The notes under the pieces are model-generated. The model saw nothing but the letters and a program-made list of their open reading frames with translations. It was not told where the DNA came from and did no database searches. Source: Alphaproteobacteria bacterium (GTDB taxonomy: Bacteria; Pseudomonadota; Alphaproteobacteria; Micropepsales; Micropepsaceae). From it: a DNA stretch of 9,614 nucleotides. The DNA lies in contig JAATGK010000429.1 in NCBI GenBank assembly GCA_015654715.1, forward strand, positions 1 through 9,614, written 5' to 3'. Shown here in pieces: positions 5,638 through 9,614 of the stretch. Both the position numbers and the translations under genes were made by a program. Within the stretch, counting starts at the first letter, position 1. The number at the start of each line of letters is the position of its first letter.

Positions 5638-6465
5638 TCAGCTAACCTTCTTCATCTGATAAACGTTTTCCTTGCCCGGGAAGGTGCGGGCGCGGACGTC
5701 GCTCGCATAGGCTTCCACGGCCGCCGCAATGTCGTCGCCCATGCTGGCGTATTGCCGCACGAATTTGGGCGGCTTGGGGTTGAGGCCGAGCATGTCCTCC
5801 ATCACCAGGATCTGGCCGTCGCAGGCCGCTGAGGCGCCGATCCCGATCGTCGGGATGGCGATGTCGGCCGTGATCTTGGCCGCCAGCGGCTCCGCCATGG
5901 CTTCCAGAACCACCGAAAAAGCCCCAGCCTCGGTGACCGCCCGGGCGTCGGCCTCGATTGCCGGCCATTCCGCCGCGGTGCGGCCTTGGGTCTTGAAACC
6001 GCCGAAAATCTGGACCCGCTGAGGAGTGAGGCCGATATGGGCCATCACCGGCACGCCGCGCTGGGTGAGGTATTGGATGGTTTCGGCCATCCGCTCGCCG
6101 CCTTCGAGTGTTACCGCCTGGCAGCCGGTTTCCTGCATCACCCGGGCGGCTTTGCGAAAGGCCACTTGCGGGCTCTCCTCATAGGAGCCGAACGGCATGT
6201 CGACGGCCACCAGCGCCTTTTTGGCGCCGCGCATCACCGCCTGACCGTGCAGGATCATCATCTCCAGAGTCACCCCAAGCGGGGTCTCCATGCCGTGGAT
6301 GACCATCCCCAGGCTGTCGCCGACCAGCATCAGATCGACGTGGTCGTCCAACAACCGTGCGGTATGCGCGTGGTAGCAGGTCAGGCAGACCACCGGCTGA
6401 TGCGCCGCCTTGTGAGCCATGATCTCAGGCACGCTGATCCGCTTGGACTCGACCACTGCCGACAT
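5638..6465 (-). CDS. panB: 3-methyl-2-oxobutanoate hydroxymethyltransferase
   Basis: PanB transfers the hydroxymethyl group of 5,10-methylene-tetrahydrofolate to 3-methyl-2-oxobutanoate, giving 2-dehydropantoate, the first committed step to pantothenate and coenzyme A. The 275-residue length is normal. The (beta/alpha)8 signature motifs are present: VGDSLGMV (Asp50, Mg-binding), VDMPFGSY (Asp89), LEGG (Glu121), MAHIGLTPQ (141-149), VLEAM (Glu188, matching the catalytic Glu) and [12 protein letters not shown] (207-218). Residue 119 is Thr in AVTLEGG, where PanB normally has Lys (AVK-I/L-EGG); the codon is ACA. GGAGG lies 7 nt before the ATG (6473-6477), which fixes the start. No panC is adjacent in the window. 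Confidence 0.97.
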   Translation of the reverse strand: MSAVVESKRISVPEIMAHKAAHQPVVCLTCYHAHTARLLDDHVDLMLVGDSLGMVIHGMETPLGVTLEMMILHGQAVMRGAKKALVAVDMPFGSYEESPQVAFRKAARVMQETGCQAVTLEGGERMAETIQYLTQRGVPVMAHIGLTPQRVQIFGGFKTQGRTAAEWPAIEADARAVTEAGAFSVVLEAMAEPLAAKITADIAIPTIGIGASAACDGQILVMEDMLGLNPKPPKFVRQYASMGDDIAAAVEAYASDVRARTFPGKENVYQMKKVS

Positions 6466-6485
6466 TAGAATGCCTCCAAATTGAG

Positions 6486-6505
6486 CGCGGCACTATAGCG
6501 CCGCG
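6486..6505 (-). promoter_or_regulatory. panB -10 box inside a palindrome
   Basis: Minus-strand TATAGT (6492-6497) is a good -10 hexamer just upstream of the panB ribosome site. It lies between the arms CGCGGC (6486-6491) and GCCGCG (6500-6505). No convincing -35 is present at 16-18 nt, which suggests either activator dependence or chance. The palindrome could be an operator. Confidence 0.35.
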
Positions 6506-6628
6506 GGCTTGGCAGAACGAGGGCTCGCCACAAGCTTCGCCGTACCGCCAAATCGATAATGGGAGAAAATTTGAAAGATTGCTGAAAAAGAGGACTTTTG
6601 TCCGTGTCGGCATAACCAAATAACTATT

Positions 6629-6757
6629 TTGCACGTCACCGTGGATGAAAGTTCAATGCGGTTGAACGAAGGGGACAAACTGTCCTACGAAGTGGTGCCC
6701 GGTAAACCGGGTAAACAAAACCCCCCGATCCGCTGGGAGCGAACCGGGGGGAGTTGA
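6629..6757 (+). pseudogene. C-terminal remnant of a cold-shock protein
   Basis: From about 6632 the plus strand reads HVTVDESSMRLNEGDKLSYE, then VVPGKPGKQ and NPPIRWERTGGS up to TGA at 6755-6757. This matches the second half of cold-shock domain proteins (VHxSAVE..GL..LNEGxKxSYEVVPG..GKQ). The N-terminal half, with the WFN and KGFGFI RNA-binding motifs, is absent; upstream in all three plus frames there is unrelated AT-richer sequence with stops. It is therefore a truncated fragment of about 40 codons without a proper start. The final codons are also the hairpin of a minus-strand terminator. Confidence 0.6.
6713..6751 (-). terminator. Strong intrinsic terminator
   Basis: On the minus strand a CCCCCCG/CGGGGGG stem (6745-6751 with 6721-6727) encloses an internal loop and a second CGCT/AGCG stem. 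It is followed directly by TTTTGTTT (6720-6713). This is a textbook Rho-independent terminator for a transcript coming from higher coordinates. No protein gene on that strand ends here, so it points to a non-coding transcript or insulates panB. Confidence 0.7.
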
Positions 6758-6900
6758 GTACCAAGGCGGTGGCCGGGACCCTTGCTGGCCGACCGGAGGA
6801 TTCGAACCTTCGAACCTCCGTCTAGTGCGACGGTGTTGATCGGGTGTTTACCCTTCCGCTCAACTTTCTGCCGCCCTGGAACTGCACCCGTACTTGGGAG
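6713..6900 (-). ncRNA. Candidate structured small RNA, class unknown
   Basis: The stretch upstream of the terminator has no protein gene on the minus strand but is dense in secondary structure. One hairpin (6794-6820) reads GGAGGTTCGA...TCGAATCCTCC, resembling a tRNA T-arm with the loop sequence doubled. CCGTC/GACGG (6818-6822, 6829-6833) and GTTGA...TCAAC (6835-6839, 6860-6864, enclosing GGGT/ACCC) are further hairpins. Two long-range helices cross each other: 6752-6758 with 6859-6865 (7 bp) and 6761-6769 with 6871-6879 (8 of 9 bp). Together they would form a pseudoknot. I tried tRNA, tmRNA, RNase P, SRP RNA and group I intron and none fits fully. The 5' end is not defined, and no good promoter was found. 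The T-arm-like piece could instead be an old tRNA 3' end. Confidence 0.4.
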
Positions 6901-6965
6901 TGCGCCAATTACAGGCCTCGCTGTTGCTTGAGAGCGTAGCGGGGTCGCAACGCCAAGAATTTAGA

Positions 6966-6983
6966 CGCGATAATGTTATCGCG
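6966..6983. promoter_or_regulatory. Perfect 8-bp inverted repeat, operator candidate
   Basis: CGCGATAA and TTATCGCG flank a 2-nt centre. The site lies between the structured RNA candidate (minus) and the VOC gene (plus), where a divergent regulatory site could sit. No regulator is assignable. Confidence 0.35.
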
Positions 6984-7126
6984 CGCGTTTGAATGAGATC
7001 AATGCTCACGTTATGCTCTCGAAACTGGCTTCAACCCCCAGCTTTGAGAAGGCAGAGAATGCATCTGTGGATGGAATGGATGCGGGCGCGCAGCCGCGAG
7101 GCTGTGAAATTTGCGGAATCGTCCTC

Positions 7127-7513
7127 ATGAAAATTACCCATTTCACTTATCTCGTTCGTGATTACGACGAGGCCATCGCCTGGTTCACGCGGGCGCTTTC
7201 GTTCCGGCTGGTGGAGGATCGCGATCTCGGCGGCGGTAAGCGTTGGGTGCTGGTGGAGCCAAACTGCGGCGGCGTGCGGCTGTTGCTCGCCAAAGCGGCG
7301 ACGCCCGAACAAGTCGCCCATATCGGCGCCCAAGGCGGCGGGCGGGTGTTTCTGTTTTTGCAGACCGAGGACTTCGCGCGTGATCATGCCGCCTTCGCGG
7401 CCGCGGGCGTGCACTTCCTCGAACCGCCGCGGCACGAGGTCTATGGCACCGTCGCGGTGTTCGAAGATCTTTACGGCAATCGCTGGGATCTCATCGAACC
7501 CGGCGCGATGTAG
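7127..7513 (+). CDS. VOC (glyoxalase/bleomycin-resistance fold) family protein
   Basis: From ATG 7127 the product is 128 residues: MKITHFTYLVRDYDEAIAWF...LGGGKRWVLVEP...GGVRLLLA...GGRVFLFLQTEDF...YGTVAVFEDLYGNRWDLIEP. This is a single vicinal-oxygen-chelate unit with the paired beta-alpha-beta-beta-beta modules. His5 and Glu113 or Glu124 are candidate metal ligands; the partner substrate is unknown. The frame is open further upstream to a TTG at 6989, but the extra 46 residues have no family character and VOC proteins of this type start just before the 'hftylVrDyd' strand, so I prefer 7127. A weak GGA about 9 nt upstream is the only ribosome site. It stands alone, 120 nt before the radical SAM gene. 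Confidence 0.85.
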   Translation: MKITHFTYLVRDYDEAIAWFTRALSFRLVEDRDLGGGKRWVLVEPNCGGVRLLLAKAATPEQVAHIGAQGGGRVFLFLQTEDFARDHAAFAAAGVHFLEPPRHEVYGTVAVFEDLYGNRWDLIEPGAM

Positions 7514-7552
7514 TCCCCCCGACCTCCCGAGGCGAAATAATTTCTCCTTACG

Positions 7553-7577
7553 CGTGTAATCATACAGACGTTACACG
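7553..7577. promoter_or_regulatory. Inverted repeat upstream of the radical SAM gene
   Basis: CGTGTAA (7553-7559) and TTACACG (7571-7577) are perfect 7-bp arms with an 11-nt spacer containing CATACAGACG, about 57 nt before the ATG at 7634. It looks like an operator for a dimeric regulator. A second imperfect inverted repeat (GTTAACC near 7582, GGTTAA at 7603-7608) follows in the leader. Confidence 0.45.
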
Positions 7578-7633
7578 GCGCGTTAACCAGCTGCCTTTAT
7601 TTGGTTAAGGCGTACTTTCCGGGGGAAATACGT

Positions 7634-8863
7634 ATGCCTAAAGGCTTTCAATCGGCGGTAGGTGGCACCAACAATAGCGAACTCGCCATCATCCAAGACT
7701 ACATGCAGACCTTGGTTCGCACTGGCTGGATTGCCGAGGCCCAGGAGATTCTGACCCAGCTCACGCCCTTGGGTTATGTGGTCGACGAAGCGCTGAACCA
7801 GGCCATTTGCGAGGCCCGCCGCGCCCCGCCGGCGGAACAGTCCAAACTGGAACCGCACCGCCCGGTGGGCTGCCTCGAAAACGGCATCGTGCTGTCGAGC
7901 CTGCATTTCGCCGCCCAACTGACGGATGCGCAGAAGCGGGCCGCGTTCAAGAGTTCCGTCCGCAAGATCGACGTCGAAACCAGCACGCAATGCAACCGCA
8001 AATGTTCGTATTGCTCGAACAGCCTGCACGACCGGCGCAGCTTCAACAAATACATGCCCGACGCCATGTTCGAACGGCTGGTGACCGAACTTGCCACTAT
8101 CGACTATTCCGGTCAGCTTTCATTTGTCGGCCACAACGAGCCGCTGATGCATGCCGACGATCTTGTGAAGCGGCTGTCATTCGCCCGGCCGCGGCTGCCG
8201 AGCGCCCGCATCGCCGTTTTCTCCAACAGCGACTACCTCAATGCCGAAATTCTGAAGGCGCTGGAAGACTGCGGCGTCGATGACTTGAACCTCACGGTCC
8301 ATACCGCGCCGGGCAAGACGTACGACGAATGCGTCGCGCTGCAGCGCATGCTCGATCTGGCGCGCAAGCTGGGCCTCAAACCGTCGGTCGAAGAGTTCCT
8401 CAAAGGGATCAAGGTTCACCTCTGTCTGGCGGGATCGAAAATGAACGTCACGATCCGCTCTGCCGACATGCAGCGGGTCGGGCATAATCAAGGCGGCGGC
8501 GTTCCCGGCGCCGGGCTTCAGGTCAAGTCCCGCACAGCGCCTTGCGTCGAGTCATTGTTCGGATTCATCGTCGGCCATACCGGAAATGTGCATCCTTGCA
8601 GTCTGGTGGTGGCCGATATTCCCCAGCATGCCCACTGCGTCATGGGAAATCTCAACGCCGCGTCGATCTTCGACGTTTACGCCAGCGAAAAGTTCATCGC
8701 CTGGCGCCGGCAATTGTTGACCAACGGTGACAAGTGCGCGCCATGCTCGGCCTGTCCTTGCCACACCAAGGATACGCCCGACAATTGGAACGAGATGGTG
8801 CACAAAGCCATGATGCTGGCCGCAGACGCCGATGCCGGAACGCGAAAGCGCAACGCAGCCTGA
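7634..8863 (+). CDS. Radical SAM/SPASM domain protein, unknown substrate
   Basis: From ATG 7634 the protein is 409 residues. The radical SAM cluster motif is C120-NRK-C124-SY-C127, binding the 4Fe-4S cluster that cleaves S-adenosylmethionine, followed by FVGHNEPLMH (165-173), the equivalent of the SAM-contacting GGEP motif. The C-terminal part has SPASM-type cysteines: C304, GNVHPC (Gly317, C322), C335, then C368-AP-C371-SA-C374-P-C376, able to hold auxiliary Fe-S clusters. About 110 N-terminal residues, mostly helical, precede the core and match nothing I recognise. GGGGGAAA about 7 nt upstream supports this ATG; the frame is open back to a TTG at 7601. SPASM enzymes often modify peptides or proteins, but I found no obvious precursor peptide adjacent, so the substrate is open. 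Confidence 0.9.
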   Translation: MPKGFQSAVGGTNNSELAIIQDYMQTLVRTGWIAEAQEILTQLTPLGYVVDEALNQAICEARRAPPAEQSKLEPHRPVGCLENGIVLSSLHFAAQLTDAQKRAAFKSSVRKIDVETSTQCNRKCSYCSNSLHDRRSFNKYMPDAMFERLVTELATIDYSGQLSFVGHNEPLMHADDLVKRLSFARPRLPSARIAVFSNSDYLNAEILKALEDCGVDDLNLTVHTAPGKTYDECVALQRMLDLARKLGLKPSVEEFLKGIKVHLCLAGSKMNVTIRSADMQRVGHNQGGGVPGAGLQVKSRTAPCVESLFGFIVGHTGNVHPCSLVVADIPQHAHCVMGNLNAASIFDVYASEKFIAWRRQLLTNGDKCAPCSACPCHTKDTPDNWNEMVHKAMMLAADADAGTRKRNAA

Positions 8864-8898
8864 GCCCCGCGGCTAGAACGACGGGCGTTTTGACGCGA

Positions 8899-8975
8899 TC
8901 ATCCTTCGAGACGCCCTTTGGCCCTCACCGGAGTTTTCACGTCTCGAAGGGCGAAGGCCAAAGGGCTTAGGATGA
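8899..8975. repeat. Intergenic element with interleaved inverted repeats
   Basis: The outer arms TCATCCT (8899-8905) and AGGATGA (8969-8975) enclose two perfect 11-bp inverted repeats that overlap in order: 8903-8913 with 8940-8950 (CCTTCGAGACG/CGTCTCGAAGG), and 8913-8923 with 8956-8966 (GCCCTTTGGCC/GGCCAAAGGGC). The two inner pairings cross, so alternative folds or a pseudoknot are possible. ATCATCCTTCGAGACG...AGGATGAGG is a common dispersed repeat style in alphaproteobacteria. It lies between convergent genes and may serve as a transcript end for both. Confidence 0.75.
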
Positions 8976-9020
8976 GGAGTCCGTTTGAATGCCCGCTGCC
9001 CTAACCCGCGGGCCGTGACT

Positions 9021-9491
9021 TCAGCCGCCCGTGCAAATGGCGATGATCTGATCTTCTTCTTGGCGAAGCTGAAGCGTGACGCCGGCGCCCGCATCCTTGC
9101 CGGGACTGAACCGCACGGCGTTGCCGGAGGCTTCGCGGTGCTTGAAGTGCGCCTTTGCCGTCACGGCTTTGTCGAGCGCTTTGAGGAAATGTTCGGCGTG
9201 CGCCGCATCGTCTTCCAGTGTGTCGCCGCTGCCGCGGAATGGCGCCACCGCCGCGATCTCGCCGGCCGCGATGGTGAGTTTTTCGAACGGCGCCCAATCG
9301 TCATCGGCGGTCGCATCGACATGGCCGTAGCCGCGCCCGAAGCCGCGCCCGAAGCCGCCGGTCGCCTTGCAGATGTCACCGGCGTGTTCGACCGCTGCGG
9401 CCACCGGTTCTTTCGGCGTCGCCGGCTTCGGTGCTCTGGCATCGGCCGCTTGGAACGCGATCGCCACCGCCAAACTCAAGAAAATTCGCAT
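9021..9491 (-). CDS. Secreted protein of unknown function
   Basis: The 156-residue product has a Sec-type signal peptide (MRIFLSLAVAIAFQAADARA, predicted cleavage near residue 20) and so is probably periplasmic or secreted. After a Pro/Lys/Ala linker (21-33) comes a domain with two cysteines only, Cys41 and Cys153, which could form one disulfide. A glycine-rich run, GGFGRGFGRGYG (45-56), is encoded by an exact 12-bp tandem repeat around 9335-9358. The remaining part (DDDWAPFEKLTIAAGEIAAVAPFRG, residues 63-87, and a His-containing helix 98-117) looks like a folded alpha/beta domain. I do not recognise the family. The start is supported by GGAGAGG about 4 nt before the ATG. It runs convergently to the radical SAM gene. 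Confidence 0.75.
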   Translation of the reverse strand: MRIFLSLAVAIAFQAADARAPKPATPKEPVAAAVEHAGDICKATGGFGRGFGRGYGHVDATADDDWAPFEKLTIAAGEIAAVAPFRGSGDTLEDDAAHAEHFLKALDKAVTAKAHFKHREASGNAVRFSPGKDAGAGVTLQLRQEEDQIIAICTGG

Positions 9492-9600
9492 GGGCCTCTC
9501 CGCGCCGCCAACTTTAGCACAAATCGAATGCGTCCGCCTTGTCGTGACGCGTTTCGCTTTGAGGGGAAAGCGGCTAGGGTTTCAGTGACAGAAGGACACC

Positions 9601-9614
9601 ATGGCCGAAACGAA
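9601..9614 (+). CDS. Start of a gene cut by the window edge
   Basis: ATGGCCGAAACG at 9601 is preceded by AAGGA at 9592-9596, five bases upstream, so a gene probably starts here (MAET...). Only four full codons are visible and nothing can be said about its product. The gap 9492-9600 upstream holds no other gene; TAGGGT (9576-9581) could be a weak -10 box. Confidence 0.5.

Noticed and set aside
6713..6900. Possible tRNA or permuted (two-piece) tmRNA gene on the minus strand
   Set aside because: A T-arm-like hairpin and a CCA are present, but no matching 5' acceptor strand, no anticodon arm and no ANDN-type tag coding segment were found. I keep it as an unclassified RNA candidate.
6989..7126. 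N-terminal extension of the VOC protein from a TTG start
   Set aside because: The extra 46 residues lack family character, TTG has no good ribosome site, and the VOC fold starts at the ATG at 7127.
5483..8975. CRISPR array from the repeated palindromes
   Set aside because: The repeats are dispersed, palindromic and in mixed orientation without regular spacers; no cas gene is seen.

Overview
The window reads as high-GC alphaproteobacterial chromosome. Evidence is the conserved minus-strand order yfgM-like / bamB / der, an alphaproteobacterial-type PanB, VOC and SDR proteins with alphaproteobacterial wording, and many GC-rich palindromic intergenic repeats. I cannot name the genus.

Left part (1-1833) is a patchwork. 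The tail of a short-chain dehydrogenase ends at 121. A small, roughly 50% GC two-helix membrane ORF (216-521) sits between inverted copies of a palindromic repeat. After it comes an orphan fragment of the last ~50 codons of der (622-780). Then follow a RelB/DinJ-type antitoxin (883-1194), a toxin cut off after about nine recognisable codons, and a small secreted His/Trp/Arg-rich protein (1386-1646). Three copies of one repeat with fixed ends and a variable core occur here.

Middle part (1834-6465) is housekeeping on the minus strand. panB (pantothenate synthesis) is followed, after a 152-bp palindromic element, by a predicted operon: yfgM-like anchored periplasmic protein, bamB (outer-membrane assembly lipoprotein, start overlapping the yfgM stop by 4 nt), and der (double GTPase for 50S maturation). 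A near-perfect 22-bp hairpin built from an 8-nt unit separates bamB from der.

Region 6466-7126 has no intact gene. It holds a panB promoter/palindrome candidate, the C-terminal remnant of a cold-shock protein, and on the opposite strand a structured RNA candidate. That candidate ends in a strong intrinsic terminator and has a tRNA T-arm-like hairpin plus two crossing long-range helices. This is the best candidate for something undescribed.

Right part (7127-9614) carries a VOC-family protein, a radical SAM/SPASM protein behind a palindromic operator-like site, an intergenic element with interleaved inverted repeats, a secreted protein of unknown function on the minus strand, and the first codons of another gene at 9601.
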